From Sphingomonas sp. Root710 (GTDB lineage Bacteria > Pseudomonadota > Alphaproteobacteria > Sphingomonadales > Sphingomonadaceae): a DNA stretch of 64,000 nt. The stretch spans positions 690,506 to 754,505 of the forward strand of contig NZ_LMIB01000012.1 in assembly GCF_001429065.1 (NCBI RefSeq). Direction: 5' to 3'. A program made the position numbers and the translations under genes. Of this stretch, positions 26,397 through 35,821 are shown piece after piece. The notes under the pieces were generated by a model, which worked only from the letters and a program-made list of their open reading frames with translations, was not told the DNA's origin and searched no databases. Positions within the stretch are counted from its first letter, which is position 1. The number at the start of each line of letters is the position of its first letter.

Positions 26397-26728
26397 GCCC
26401 GCGATTCCTGCGCAGCCGCTCCGCCGCAAACCATCGCTGGTGCGGCCATCGGCACGATCCCCCGGCGCAGCAGTGCCGCTCCCAACCGCGTGCGTTCACC
26501 CCGCACCACCAGCGATCCAGCGACCGGGCCCTGCCCGATCAGCCGCGCCCCGCTGCGGACGGCGATGCCGGGAAGATCGGCGCGCGCCTGCGCAGTGAGC
26601 GGAAGGAGGAGAATCGCGCCGCTGGCGGGAGGTGCGAAAGCGAACGCAGCCAACCCCGCCAGCGCCAGCAAAAGCTGCGCGAAAAGCGGCATCATGTGCG
26701 ATGGAGACGATGATGTTTCGCGGCTCAT
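26393..26728 (-). CDS. Small membrane/secreted protein coupled to the MCP gene
   Basis: 111 residues from 26728; starts at 26695 or 26692 (M-M-P-L-F) would put the hydrophobic segment ([19 protein letters not shown]) at the very N-terminus. The rest is a small soluble domain ([36 protein letters not shown]) with one Cys in MVCGG. I do not recognise a family. Its TGA overlaps the MCP ATG as ATGA, so the two are translationally coupled and the product may be an accessory to the receptor. Confidence 0.65.
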   Translation of the reverse strand: MSRETSSSPSHMMPLFAQLLLALAGLAAFAFAPPASGAILLLPLTAQARADLPGIAVRSGARLIGQGPVAGSLVVRGERTRLGAALLRRGIVPMAAPAMVCGGAAAQESRA

Positions 26729-26961
26729 GGACCCGCCATCGGACTGACATGGTTAGGATTTTCCTAAAACCGATCCGAAATGGAGGGACGTTAACCGAAA
26801 ATTCGACCATCGGCTTACGTCACGGCGTGATGCCGATCGCATATTGCCCTGTGCGGCAGCTTCGCCTATATCGCGGCTACTTCTCGACATTGGAAACTTT
26901 GCCGGGCTCGGGGGCGGAAGCCTCCGGGGCATGACCTGCTGCGTTTTTGGACTGGAGCATT

Positions 26962-27486
26962 ATGGCGGACATCGCCGCCCTGACGAAGCTGATCGAACCC
27001 GAGGCAGAGGCCCTGGGCCTCGCCCTCGTGCGCGTCGCCTTCTTCGGCGGCAAGAGCGATCCGACGCTTCAGGTGATGGCCGAGCGCCCCGACACGCGGC
27101 AGCTCGACATCAGCGACTGCGAGGCGCTGTCGCGGCGGATTTCCGACAAATTCGATGAACTCGACCCGATCGAGGAAGCCTATCGGCTCGAAGTCAGCTC
27201 GCCGGGAATCGACCGGCCACTGACTCGCGTCCCCGACTGGAAGGACTGGGCGGGGTTCGATGCGCGGGTGAAGCTCGCCGCTCCCCTCGACGGCCGCAAG
27301 CAGTTCGACGGGCGGATCGTCTCCAGCGATGGCGACTCGGTCACGCTCGGTGTAAACAAACTCGGTGAGGTGGTGGTCCCGCTGGCGCAGATCGCCGGCG
27401 CGAAGCTGATCCTGACCGACGCTCTCATCAAGGCCACTGCCCCGCTCTCGACAGAGGGCGCGGATAAGATTCAACTGGAAGGATAA
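26962..27486 (+). CDS. rimP: Ribosome maturation factor RimP
   Basis: Needed for 30S subunit maturation. 174 residues from the ATG at 26962, with TGGAG five bases upstream; a TTG five codons earlier is unlikely. Family features: LIEPEAEALGLALVRVAFFG, DCEALSRRISDKFDELDP, the signature RLEVSSPGIDRPLTR, and the SH3-like C-terminal part (GRIVSSDGDSVTLGV). First gene of the rimP-nusA-ylxR-infB operon. Confidence 0.95.
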   Translation: MADIAALTKLIEPEAEALGLALVRVAFFGGKSDPTLQVMAERPDTRQLDISDCEALSRRISDKFDELDPIEEAYRLEVSSPGIDRPLTRVPDWKDWAGFDARVKLAAPLDGRKQFDGRIVSSDGDSVTLGVNKLGEVVVPLAQIAGAKLILTDALIKATAPLSTEGADKIQLEG

Positions 27487-27493
27487 GTTCGTC

Positions 27494-29092
27494 ATGGCCA
27501 CCGCCATTTCCGCCAACCGCGCCGAGTTGCTCGCCATCGCCGATGCCGTCGCCCGCGAGAAGCTGATCGACCGCGAGATCGTGATCGAGGCGATGGAGGA
27601 CGCGATCCAGCGCGCCGCCCGGGCACGCTATGGCGCCGAGAACGACATCCGCGCCAAGATCGACGGCAAGACCGGCGACATGCGGCTGTGGCGCGTCGTC
27701 GAGGTGGTCGAGCAGGTCGACGACTATTTCAAGCAGGTCTCGGTGGGCGACGCGCAGAAGCTCCAGAAGGGTGCGGTCGTCGGCGACTACATCGTCGATC
27801 CGCTGCCCCCGATCGAGTTCGGCCGCATCGCGGCGCAGGCCGCCAAGCAGGTGATCTTCCAGAAGGTCCGCGATGCCGAGCGCGAGCGCCAATATGACGA
27901 GTTCAAGGACCGTGCGGGCGAGATCATCACCGGCGTCGTCAAGCGCGTCGAGTTCGGCCATGTCGTCGTCGATCTGGGCCGCGCCGAGGGCGTCATCCGC
28001 CGCGACCAGCAGATCCCGCGCGAAGTCGTCCGCGTCGGGGACCGTGTCCGTTCGCTGATCCTAAACGTCCGCCGCGAGAATCGCGGGCCGCAGATCTTCC
28101 TGAGCCGCGCGCACCCCGACTTCATGAAGAAGCTGTTCGCGCAGGAAGTCCCCGAAATCTACGACGGCATCATCGAGATCAAGGCCGCCGCCCGCGACCC
28201 GGGCAGCCGCGCCAAGATCGGCGTCATCTCGCATGACGGATCGATCGATCCGGTCGGCGCCTGCGTCGGCATGAAGGGCAGCCGCGTCCAGGCGGTGGTC
28301 CAAGAGATGCAGGGCGAGAAGATCGACATCATTCCCTGGTCGCCCGACACCGCGACCTTCGTCGTCAACGCGCTGCAGCCCGCCCAGGTCGCCCGCGTCG
28401 TCATCGACGAAGAGGAAGAGCGTATCGAGGTGGTCGTCCCCGACGATCAGCTCAGCCTCGCCATCGGCCGCCGCGGCCAGAATGTCCGTCTCGCCAGCCA
28501 GCTCACCGGCAAGGCGATCGACATTCTGACCGAGGCCGACGCCAGCGAGAAGCGCCAGAAGGAATTCCTCCAGAACAGCGAGATGTTCCAGAACGAGCTC
28601 GATGTCGACGAGACGCTGGCGCAGCTGCTGGTCGCCGAAGGCTTCGGGGCGCTCGAAGAGGTCGCCTATGTCGAGCTCGACGAGCTCGCCTCGATCGAGG
28701 GCTTCGACGAGGAACTGGGCGCCGAGCTGCAGAGCCGCGCGCAGGAAGCGCTGGAGCGCCGCGAACAGGCCGCCCGCGAGGAGCGCCGTGGCCTGGGCGT
28801 CGAGGACGCGCTGGCCGAACTGCCCTATCTGACCGAAGCGATGCTGGTCACCCTCGGCAAGGCGGGCATCAAGACGCTCGACGACCTCGCCGACCTCGCC
28901 ACCGACGAGCTGATCCAGAAGAAGCGCGCCGAGCAGCGCCGCCGCCCGAACAGCGACCGTCCGGACCGCCCCGAGCGCGCCGAGCGCGAGGAGAACAAGG
29001 CCGGCGTGCTGGGCGAATATGGCCTGAGCGAGGAGCAGGGCAACGAGATCATCATGGCCGCCCGCGCCCACTGGTTCACCGACGAGGCCTGA
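27494..29092 (+). CDS. nusA: Transcription termination/antitermination factor NusA
   Basis: RNA polymerase-associated elongation factor. 532 residues: N-terminal RNAP-binding domain (residues ~1-125), S1 domain (GVVKRVEFGHVVVDLGRAEG), two KH domains (KIGVISHDGSIDPVGACVG and LAIGRRGQNVRLASQLTG), and two acidic C-terminal repeats (LLVAEGFGALEEVAYVELDE and the LAELPYLTEAMLVTLGKAG copy). Begins seven bases after rimP, ahead of the tautomerase and ylxR. Confidence 0.97.
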   Translation: MATAISANRAELLAIADAVAREKLIDREIVIEAMEDAIQRAARARYGAENDIRAKIDGKTGDMRLWRVVEVVEQVDDYFKQVSVGDAQKLQKGAVVGDYIVDPLPPIEFGRIAAQAAKQVIFQKVRDAERERQYDEFKDRAGEIITGVVKRVEFGHVVVDLGRAEGVIRRDQQIPREVVRVGDRVRSLILNVRRENRGPQIFLSRAHPDFMKKLFAQEVPEIYDGIIEIKAAARDPGSRAKIGVISHDGSIDPVGACVGMKGSRVQAVVQEMQGEKIDIIPWSPDTATFVVNALQPAQVARVVIDEEEERIEVVVPDDQLSLAIGRRGQNVRLASQLTGKAIDILTEADASEKRQKEFLQNSEMFQNELDVDETLAQLLVAEGFGALEEVAYVELDELASIEGFDEELGAELQSRAQEALERREQAAREERRGLGVEDALAELPYLTEAMLVTLGKAGIKTLDDLADLATDELIQKKRAEQRRRPNSDRPDRPERAEREENKAGVLGEYGLSEEQGNEIIMAARAHWFTDEA

Positions 29093-29097
29093 TCCCG

Positions 29098-29328
29098 ATG
29101 CCGTTCATCGACATCCGTATCGCGGGCACCGCCACGCGCGAACAGAAGGCCGCCATCGTCGCCGATGTGACGCGGTCGATGGGCGTGCATCTCGGCAAGC
29201 CCGCGGCGGCGGTGCAGGTGAACATCACCGAGCTGTCGCTCGAAAATTACGGTGCGGGGGGAATCCTGATCGCGGATCGCCCCGCACCCGCCACGCAGGA
29301 GGTCGCTCCCGCGAATGGCACACGATGA
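29098..29328 (+). CDS. 4-oxalocrotonate tautomerase-family enzyme
   Basis: 76 residues beginning MPFIDIRIAG; after Met removal the N-terminal Pro is the catalytic base of this superfamily. The motif REQKAAIVADVTRSM and the C-terminal VQVNITELSLENYGAGG are typical of small 4-OT homologues. It starts five bases after the nusA stop and its 3' end overlaps ylxR by 14 bases, so it is embedded in the operon. Substrate unknown. A tautomerase is not a usual member of the nusA operon. Confidence 0.9.
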   Translation: MPFIDIRIAGTATREQKAAIVADVTRSMGVHLGKPAAAVQVNITELSLENYGAGGILIADRPAPATQEVAPANGTR

Positions 29329-30055
29329 GAACCGCGCGCCGATAGCACCGGACATGGACGGGGGGGAGCGCCCTCCCCGGCCGCAGAAGCACGTCCCCGA
29401 ACGCAAATGCATCCTGTCTGCCGAACATGGCGCACGGGATGACCTGATCCGCCTCGCGCTGGGGCCGGACGGCACGGTGTTGCCCGACCTGCGTGCCAAG
29501 GCGGGCGGACGCGGCGCCTGGATCGGGGTCGATCGCGCCGCGCTGGAACAGGCGATCGCCAAGGGCAAGCTCAAGGGCGCGCTTGCCCGCGCCTTCAAGA
29601 GCGGCGAATTCAGCATTCCCGCCGACTTGCCCGACCGCATCGAGGACGGCTTGCGCCGCGCTGCGCTCGACCGGCTGGGGCTGGAGGCGCGCGCGGGCGC
29701 ACTGCTCACCGGATCGGACAAGATCGCCGAGGCGGCGCGGCGCGGGCAGTTGCATCTGCTGCTCCACGCCGCCGACGCCGCCGAGGACGGCAACCGCAAG
29801 CTCGATCAGGCGCTGCGCGTCGGCAGCGATGCGGAGGGAAGCGACCTGCGCGGGGTGGTAATCCCGGCGGAGCGCACCATATTGTCGATGGCGCTAGGGC
29901 GGGACAATGTGGTACATATCGGTCTGACCGTGCCGGCTTCCGCCGTGCGCGTCGCTGACGCTTTGGGCCGCTGGTGCGGCTTCATAGGACGTTCGGAAAG
30001 CGCTTCAGCCTTGCGGAGTCGATCCGCAGGGTCCATCGGCGCTACAAATTTGTGA
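29315..30055 (+). CDS. YlxR (DUF448) protein fused to an L7Ae/L30e-like domain
   Basis: 246 residues. The YlxR RNA-binding domain spans ~25-100, with PERKCILSAEHGARDDLIRL and the GRGAWIGVDRAALEQA block; residues ~115-210 form an L30e-like domain (DRLGLEARAGALLTGSDKIA, LLLHAADAAEDGNRKL). The fusion is the common alphaproteobacterial form. The C-terminal ~30 residues are Ser/Arg-rich. It overlaps the tautomerase gene by 14 bases and precedes infB by 21 bases. AGGAGG lies about 12 bases before the ATG. Confidence 0.92.
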   Translation: MAHDENRAPIAPDMDGGERPPRPQKHVPERKCILSAEHGARDDLIRLALGPDGTVLPDLRAKAGGRGAWIGVDRAALEQAIAKGKLKGALARAFKSGEFSIPADLPDRIEDGLRRAALDRLGLEARAGALLTGSDKIAEAARRGQLHLLLHAADAAEDGNRKLDQALRVGSDAEGSDLRGVVIPAERTILSMALGRDNVVHIGLTVPASAVRVADALGRWCGFIGRSESASALRSRSAGSIGATNL

Positions 30056-30076
30056 TGTGAAGGGTTCGGTTACCAG

Positions 30077-32629
30077 ATGAGTGACAACGACAAGCCGAAA
30101 CTGGGAATGCGCGCGCCACTGGGCCTGAAGCGTACGGTCGAGACCGGCCAGGTGAAGCAGAGCTTCAGCCATGGCCGCTCGAACACCGTCGTGGTCGAGG
30201 TCAAGCGGCGTCGCGTGCTCGGACGGCCCGGCGAAGCCGAACCCCATGTCGAGGAAGCCGCCCCTGCCGCTGCCGCGCCTGCGCCCGCACCGGTGAAGGC
30301 CGCGCCCGCCCCTGCGCCGGTGGCGCCGCGGCCCGCACCGACGCCGGCCCCTGCCGCCCGGCCGATGACGCCGCTCGAGCGCCGCGAGCAGCAGGAACGC
30401 CTGCTGCGCGAGGCCGAGGAAGCGCGCATGGCCGCGCTCGAAGAGACCCGCCGCCGCGAAGAGCGCGCCAAGGCCGAGGCCAGCGAGGAGGAGAAGCGCC
30501 GCGCCGAAGAGAAGCGCCGCGCCGAGGAGGAGGCCGAACGCACCGCCGTTGCCCCCGCCAGCCAGCCCGCCCCCCAGTCAGCCGCCACCCCGGCGGCCGA
30601 GACCCCGGCGGATGCTGCGCCGGCGCCCGAGGCACGCAGCGACGGTCCGCCGCCTCCGCGCCGCTTCACCCCGGTTCCGAGCCCCAAGCGCCCCGAACCG
30701 AGCCGTCCGCAGCAGCGCGACCGCAAGGGCGACGACCGCCGCCAGTCGGGCAAGCTGACCGTCACCCGTGCGCTCGACGACGACAGCGGCGCCCGCGCCC
30801 GCTCGCTCGCGGCACTGAAGCGCTCGCGCGAGAAGGATCGCCGCGCCCATCAGTCGGGCTCGGTCCAGCAGAAGCAGGTCCGCGATGTCGCGGTGCCCGA
30901 GACGATCACCGTCGCCGAACTGGCCAACCGCATGGCCGAGCGCGGCGCGGACCTGGTCAAGGCGCTGTTCAAGATGGGCATGCCCGTCACCGTCAACCAG
31001 GCGATCGACCAGGATACCGCCGAGCTGCTCGTCACCGAGTTCGGCCACAACATCAAGCGCGTCTCCGACAGCGACGTCGACCTGGTGACGACGCATGACG
31101 TCGACGCCGACGACACGCTGCAGCCGCGTCCGCCGGTCGTCACGATCATGGGGCATGTCGACCACGGCAAGACCAGCCTGCTCGACGCGTTGCGCGGCAC
31201 CGACGTCGCCGCGGGCGAAGCTGGTGGCATCACCCAGCATATCGGCGCCTATCAGGTGCAGGTGAAGAGCGGCGCCAAGGTCACCTTCCTCGACACGCCG
31301 GGCCACGAAGCGTTCAGCGACATGCGCGCGCGCGGCGCGAACATCACCGACATCGTCGTGATCGTGGTGGCGGGCGACGACGGCCTGCGCCCGCAGACGA
31401 TCGAGGCGATCAGCCATACCCGCGCGGCGGGTGTCCCGATGATCATCGCGATCAACAAGATGGACAAGCCCGGCTCCAACGCCCAGCGCGTCCGCGAGGC
31501 GCTGCTCCAGCACGACGTCCAGGTCGAAAGCATGGGCGGCGACGTGCAGGAGGTTGAGGTCTCGGCGCTCAAGAAGACCGGTCTCGACGAGCTGATCGAG
31601 AAGATCGAGCTGCAGGCTGAACTGCTCGAGCTCAAGGCCAATCCGGATCGCGCCGCCGAAGGCACCGTGGTCGAAGCCACGCTCGACAAGGGCCGCGGCG
31701 CGGTCGCGACCGTGCTGGTCAACCGTGGCACGCTCAGGGTCGGCGACATCTTCGTCGTCGGCGCGGAGAGCGGCAAGGTCCGCGCGCTGGTCGACGACAA
31801 GGGCCGCAACGTCAAGGAAGCGGGTCCGTCGCTGCCGGTCGAGGTGCTCGGCCTGTCGGGCGTGCCCAGCGCGGGCGACCAGCTGTCGGTCGTAGAGAAT
31901 GAGGCGCGCGCCCGCGAGGTCGCCGCCTATCGCGCCGGCGTGATCCAGCAGAAACGGACCACCGCGACTCCGGCCAGCCTCGAATCGATGTTCTCGGCAC
32001 TGCGCGAGAAGCAGGCGCAGCAATATCCGGTGGTGGTCAAGGCCGATGCCCAGGGCTCGGTCGAGGCGATCGTCGGCTCGCTCAACAAGATCTCGACCGA
32101 TCTCATCCAGGTGCGCATCCTGCACTCGGGCGTCGGCGGCATCACCGAGAGCGACGTCAGCCTGGCCGCCGCGTCGAAGGCGCCGATCATCGGCTTCAAC
32201 GTCCGCGCCAACGCCAAGGCGCGCGAGATCGCCACGCGGGACGGGGTCGCGCTCAAATATTATGACGTGATCTACGACCTGCTCGACGAGATCCGCGCCG
32301 CGATGGCGGGCCAGCTCGGTCCGGAATATCTGGAGCATGTCGTCGGCCGCGCCGAAATCCGCGAGGTCTTCTCGGCGGGCAAGCATGGCAAGGCCGCCGG
32401 TCTGCTCGTGGTCGAAGGCTATATTCGTCAGAAGCTGCGTGCCCGCATCCTGCGCGACGACGTCATCATCTATAATGGCTCGATCTCGTCGCTGCGCCGC
32501 TTCAAGGACGACGTCCCCGAGGTCCGCGCGGGCCTCGAATGCGGCATCACGCTCGAATCCACGACCGACATCAAACCCGGCGACATCGTCGAGACGTTCG
32601 AGGTCGAAGAGCGCGAACGCACGCTGTAA
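30077..32629 (+). CDS. infB: Translation initiation factor IF-2
   Basis: GTPase that brings initiator tRNA to the 30S subunit. 850 residues: N-terminal IF2-associated part, then a long Pro/Ala- and Glu/Arg-rich disordered stretch (residues ~50-240), the IF2N domain, and the GTPase domain with G1 [26 protein letters not shown] and NKMDKPGS. Domains II-IV follow ([28 protein letters not shown]). Follows ylxR by 21 bases. A strong hairpin with a T-tract lies between it and rbfA. Confidence 0.98.
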   Translation: MSDNDKPKLGMRAPLGLKRTVETGQVKQSFSHGRSNTVVVEVKRRRVLGRPGEAEPHVEEAAPAAAAPAPAPVKAAPAPAPVAPRPAPTPAPAARPMTPLERREQQERLLREAEEARMAALEETRRREERAKAEASEEEKRRAEEKRRAEEEAERTAVAPASQPAPQSAATPAAETPADAAPAPEARSDGPPPPRRFTPVPSPKRPEPSRPQQRDRKGDDRRQSGKLTVTRALDDDSGARARSLAALKRSREKDRRAHQSGSVQQKQVRDVAVPETITVAELANRMAERGADLVKALFKMGMPVTVNQAIDQDTAELLVTEFGHNIKRVSDSDVDLVTTHDVDADDTLQPRPPVVTIMGHVDHGKTSLLDALRGTDVAAGEAGGITQHIGAYQVQVKSGAKVTFLDTPGHEAFSDMRARGANITDIVVIVVAGDDGLRPQTIEAISHTRAAGVPMIIAINKMDKPGSNAQRVREALLQHDVQVESMGGDVQEVEVSALKKTGLDELIEKIELQAELLELKANPDRAAEGTVVEATLDKGRGAVATVLVNRGTLRVGDIFVVGAESGKVRALVDDKGRNVKEAGPSLPVEVLGLSGVPSAGDQLSVVENEARAREVAAYRAGVIQQKRTTATPASLESMFSALREKQAQQYPVVVKADAQGSVEAIVGSLNKISTDLIQVRILHSGVGGITESDVSLAAASKAPIIGFNVRANAKAREIATRDGVALKYYDVIYDLLDEIRAAMAGQLGPEYLEHVVGRAEIREVFSAGKHGKAAGLLVVEGYIRQKLRARILRDDVIIYNGSISSLRRFKDDVPEVRAGLECGITLESTTDIKPGDIVETFEVEERERTL

Positions 32630-32634
32630 GGACA

Positions 32635-32674
32635 GGGCGTCATCCCGGCCTGTGCTGGGATGACGCGCCCTTTT
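32635..32674 (+). terminator. Intrinsic terminator between infB and rbfA
   Basis: GGGCGTCATCCC (32635-32646) and GGGATGACGCGCCC (32657-32670) form a long stem, followed by TTTT at 32671-32674. It is a short version of the GTCAyCCC palindromes. It would reduce read-through from infB into rbfA, which starts only 14 bases after the T-tract. Confidence 0.7.
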
Positions 32675-32687
32675 GAGAGGCTGCGTC

Positions 32688-33086
32688 ATGCGCCGTAACG
32701 AGACCCCCGAAGGCAAGTCGGTCCGCCTGCTCCGCGTCGGCGAGCAGGTACGCCATGCGCTGTCGGATATCTTGATGCGCGGCGACGTGCATGACGATAC
32801 GCTCGCCAGCCATATGGTCTCGGTGACCGAAGTGCGCATGTCGCCCGATCTGAAGCACGCCACCGTGTTCGTGAAGCCGCTGCTCGGTTCCAACGAGGAA
32901 GCGGTGATCAAGGCGCTGCGCACCAACACCGCCTATCTGCAGAGCGAGGTGGCGCGGCGGGTGAACACCAAATATGCCGCGAAGCTGAAATTCCTGGCCG
33001 ACGAGAGCTTCGACGAGGGCAGCCATATCGACAAGCTGCTGCGCCAGCCTGGCGTTGCCCGCGATCTGGGCGGAGATGAAGGCTAA
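32688..33086 (+). CDS. rbfA: 30S ribosome-binding factor A
   Basis: Cold-shock 30S maturation factor. 132 residues from the ATG at 32688, with GAGAGG seven bases upstream; a TTG at 32673 is the other in-frame option. Family signature: [38 protein letters not shown] and [20 protein letters not shown]. The usual downstream neighbour truB is absent here and found 7 kb away on the other strand. Confidence 0.96.
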   Translation: MRRNETPEGKSVRLLRVGEQVRHALSDILMRGDVHDDTLASHMVSVTEVRMSPDLKHATVFVKPLLGSNEEAVIKALRTNTAYLQSEVARRVNTKYAAKLKFLADESFDEGSHIDKLLRQPGVARDLGGDEG

Positions 33087-33108
33087 AGCCTGTTCTCTCA
33101 AACCCGCC

Positions 33109-33202
33109 CATCCTGAGTAAGGGCTGAGCAAAGGCGAAGACCGCATCGAAGGACGGCTCCTTCGAGATGCCACTTCGACAAGCTCGGTGGCTCCTCAGGA
33201 TG
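33109..33202. repeat. 94-bp palindromic intergenic element (CATCCTGAG type)
   Basis: Begins CATCCTGAGTAAGGGCTGAG and ends GGTGGCTCCTCAGGATG, with CTTCGA... repeats in the middle (CATCGAAGGACGG, CTCCTTCGAGATG). The outer ends are inverted repeats. It lies between the convergent rbfA and HPP genes. This kind of CTTCGAGACG/CTCAGGATGA element is widespread in intergenic DNA of sphingomonads and other proteobacteria. Confidence 0.7.
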
Positions 33203-33220
33203 AACGGTCTTCGGCATTTT

Positions 33221-33952
33221 TTAGGCCTTAACCGGATATCGCCGCGCCACGGCATTATGCTCCGCGGCGTGGAGCAGTTCTTCAAGATCGGCAACATCGA
33301 CATCGAGCAGGTCGGGATAATCCCCGATCGCCTTAATCAGGTCCTCGCGCGAGAAGTCGGCGGTGCTGACCGGCTCGGCGAGCGGCCTGGCAACATGCGG
33401 ATAGCTGTGCCCCGAGAAGCGGTGAAAGCCCCAGGCCATGGCGAGCAGCAACACCGTGCCGATCCCGACCGGGGCCAGCACGAAGCCATAGCCCATCGCA
33501 TGGATCGCGGGCCCGCCCACGACCGCGGTGAGCGCGACGGCGCCGCCCGGCGGGTGGAGGCAGCCGGCGAGCGCCATGGCGACGATGGCACCGCCGACCG
33601 CGAGCCCGGCGGCGAACATCGGATCGGCCCCGAGCCGCGCCACCGAGACGCCTACGACCGCCGAGACGATGTTGCCGCCCAGCACCGACCAGGGCTGCGC
33701 CATGGGGCTGGCGGGCACCGCGAACAGCAGCACCGCCGCCGCGCCGATCGGCGCGATCAGCAACGGCATATGCGCGCCGGCATCGACGAGGCTGCGGACC
33801 AGCAAGCCGGTCGCGGCGATGCCGATCAGCGCGCCCAGCCCCGATATCAGGCGGCCGCGCACCGCCTTGTCGGCAGGGACGGCGATCATCATCGCGTGGT
33901 AGCGCGACCAGCGGAAGCGGACGCGCGGCGTATCGTCGGATATGATCTTCAT
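33221..33952 (-). CDS. HPP-family membrane protein
   Basis: 243 residues. The family's HPP motif is visible in CLHPPGGAVALTAVVGG (around residue 130-146). Four to five membrane helices span residues 35-175; a soluble C-terminal tail of about 65 residues follows (STADFSREDLIKAIGDYPDL). HPP proteins include a chloroplast/cyanobacterial nitrite transporter; the substrate of this one is unknown. Single gene with its start divergent from thymidine kinase (154-base gap). Confidence 0.88.
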   Translation of the reverse strand: MKIISDDTPRVRFRWSRYHAMMIAVPADKAVRGRLISGLGALIGIAATGLLVRSLVDAGAHMPLLIAPIGAAAVLLFAVPASPMAQPWSVLGGNIVSAVVGVSVARLGADPMFAAGLAVGGAIVAMALAGCLHPPGGAVALTAVVGGPAIHAMGYGFVLAPVGIGTVLLLAMAWGFHRFSGHSYPHVARPLAEPVSTADFSREDLIKAIGDYPDLLDVDVADLEELLHAAEHNAVARRYPVKA

Positions 33953-34106
33953 CGCGAGCGGCTATCGCCGATGCGATGATCGGCCGCCAGAAAGATGTGA
34001 TTGTCCGCCGCCAATATTGTAGCGTCCGAATCGCGTCATGGTGGGGGTGGCTTTGATCGTATCGTGCACTTTGTCGGCCACGCGCCGCTCGCTAGGGTAG
34101 GCGGCG

Positions 34107-34703
34107 ATGGCGAAGCTCTATTTCTATTATGCGGCGATGAACGCGGGCAAATCGACCACCCTGCTCCAGGCCGATTTCAACTATCGCGAGCGGGGCATGC
34201 GCACCTTGTTGTTCACCGCCGCATTCGACGACCGTTTCGAGCCGGGCAAGATCACCTCGCGCATCGGCCTCGCCAGCCATGCCAACGCGATCGATACCGA
34301 GACCGACCTGTTCGAGGAAGTCGGCATCGAGCAGGCCGAAGCGCCGATCGACTGCGTGCTGGTCGACGAGGCGCAATGGCTGACGCGCGCGCAGGTGTTC
34401 CAGCTGGCGGCGGTGTGCGACGAGCTCGACATTCCGGTGCTGGCTTACGGCCTGCGCACCGACTTCCGCGCCCAGCTCTTTCCCGGCAGCGAAGCGCTGC
34501 TGGCGATCGCCGACAATCTGATCGAACTGAAGGCGGTCTGCGCCTGCGGCCGCAAGGCGACGATGAATCTGCGCGTCGATGCGGAAGGCTTCGCGGTCAA
34601 GGAAGGCGCGCAGATCGAGGTGGGCGGCAACGAACGCTATGTCGCGCTCTGCCGCCGTCATTATGCGGAGCAGATGGGCTGGAAACACGGCGCGCATAGC
34701 TGA
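34107..34703 (+). CDS. tdk: Thymidine kinase (type II)
   Basis: Phosphorylates thymidine for salvage; cytosolic. 198 residues. P-loop in [14 protein letters not shown] (residues ~8-21), DEAQWL around residue 88-93, and the zinc-binding cysteines in CACGRKAT plus Cys/His in LCRRHY near the C-terminus. Convergent with the sensor kinase gene; stops are 12 bases apart, with no obvious terminator between. Confidence 0.96.
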   Translation: MAKLYFYYAAMNAGKSTTLLQADFNYRERGMRTLLFTAAFDDRFEPGKITSRIGLASHANAIDTETDLFEEVGIEQAEAPIDCVLVDEAQWLTRAQVFQLAAVCDELDIPVLAYGLRTDFRAQLFPGSEALLAIADNLIELKAVCACGRKATMNLRVDAEGFAVKEGAQIEVGGNERYVALCRRHYAEQMGWKHGAHS

Positions 34704-34715
34704 GCGCCGTTATCG

Positions 34716-35738
34716 TCAGGACGAGCTCTGGACCCCGGGCAGGCGAAGCCGCGCGACCGTGCGCTGGCCGCCGCTCAGGATGAAGCTGCCGCGCAGTTGC
34801 CTGGCGAGCATCTGGGCAAGACGCAGGCCGAGGCTGTCGGTCATGGCGAGGTCGAAGCCGGGCGGCAGGCCCGCGCCGTCGTCGCTGACGTCGATATCGA
34901 GCGAACCGTCCTTGCGCTGCCACACCTCGATCAGGATCTCACCCTTGTCGCGATCGGCGAGGCCATGCTCGATCGCGTTGGTGACCGCTTCGGCGATGAT
35001 CAGCGCCATCGGCACCGCAGCCTCGGGAGCGAGGCCGATATCCTCGGGCGCCTCGACGCGATAGTCCACGCCCGTCTTGCCGCTGGCATCGATGAGATCG
35101 CCTCCCAGTTCCGTAAGAAAAGCGGCGAGATGCAATTGCTCGCCATGCGGGCTGTACAGTTGGCGATGGATCCGGCCGATCAGCGCCAGACGCCGCGCCG
35201 CGTCGTCGAGCGCGAGCCGGGCGGCCTGGTCGGTGACGCCCCGCATCTGGAGCGCCAGAAGGCCGCCGATCACCTGCAGGTTGTTCGACACGCGATGCTG
35301 AAGTTCGCGGAACAGCAATTCGCCACGTTCGGCGAGGCGTTCGCTGCGGCCGCGTTCCTCGGCGAGGCGGCGGGTGGTGCGCTGCATCCAGTCGACCAGC
35401 AATATGTCTATGATGACGACGACGGCATAGAAGCCGAGCGCGAACATGATTCCGCCCGACATCTTGAGCGCGAAGAAAGGCGGGATGAAGCAATACCAGG
35501 CGACCAGTCCGCATAGCATCGCCGCCATCGTCCCCGGACGAGGGCCGAACAGGAATGTCGACAGGATGACCGCGGGAAAGAAGCAGACGAAGGGGAAGCC
35601 CGACGGAAGCACCGGCGCCGCCAGCAGCCGGACGACGAAAGCGATCCCGCAAATGAGAAGCGTGCAGCCATAGGCCAGCAACGGCCGGTCCCGGCCGAGC
35701 GGAACCCGCTCCAGCAGTTGCGCCCAACGGCTCGTCAC
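34716..35738 (-). CDS. DUF4118 / HisKA_2-type sensor histidine kinase
   Basis: 340 residues from a GTG at 35738, preceded by GGGGGA at about five bases; a longer frame upstream to 36206 overlaps the next gene and is not kinase-like. N-terminal membrane block of four helices (CTLLICGIAFVVRLLAAPVL, FFPAVILSTFLFGPRPGTMA) matches DUF4118. The kinase part has the HisKA_2/HWE H-box FRELQHRVSNNLQVIGGLLA (phospho-His in QHRVSNN) and an ATPase domain (EAVTNAIEHGL, DDGAGLPPG). Such kinases often feed the alphaproteobacterial general stress response; no response regulator is adjacent, so the partner is unknown. Confidence 0.9.
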   Translation of the reverse strand: MTSRWAQLLERVPLGRDRPLLAYGCTLLICGIAFVVRLLAAPVLPSGFPFVCFFPAVILSTFLFGPRPGTMAAMLCGLVAWYCFIPPFFALKMSGGIMFALGFYAVVVIIDILLVDWMQRTTRRLAEERGRSERLAERGELLFRELQHRVSNNLQVIGGLLALQMRGVTDQAARLALDDAARRLALIGRIHRQLYSPHGEQLHLAAFLTELGGDLIDASGKTGVDYRVEAPEDIGLAPEAAVPMALIIAEAVTNAIEHGLADRDKGEILIEVWQRKDGSLDIDVSDDGAGLPPGFDLAMTDSLGLRLAQMLARQLRGSFILSGGQRTVARLRLPGVQSSS

Positions 35739-35821
35739 ATTGTCCCCCAACCGGTTGCGGCTATTTAACCGTTTCGGCCAGAAAGCGGCAATATGCGTAG
35801 AAATACCATCAACAGACGGAG

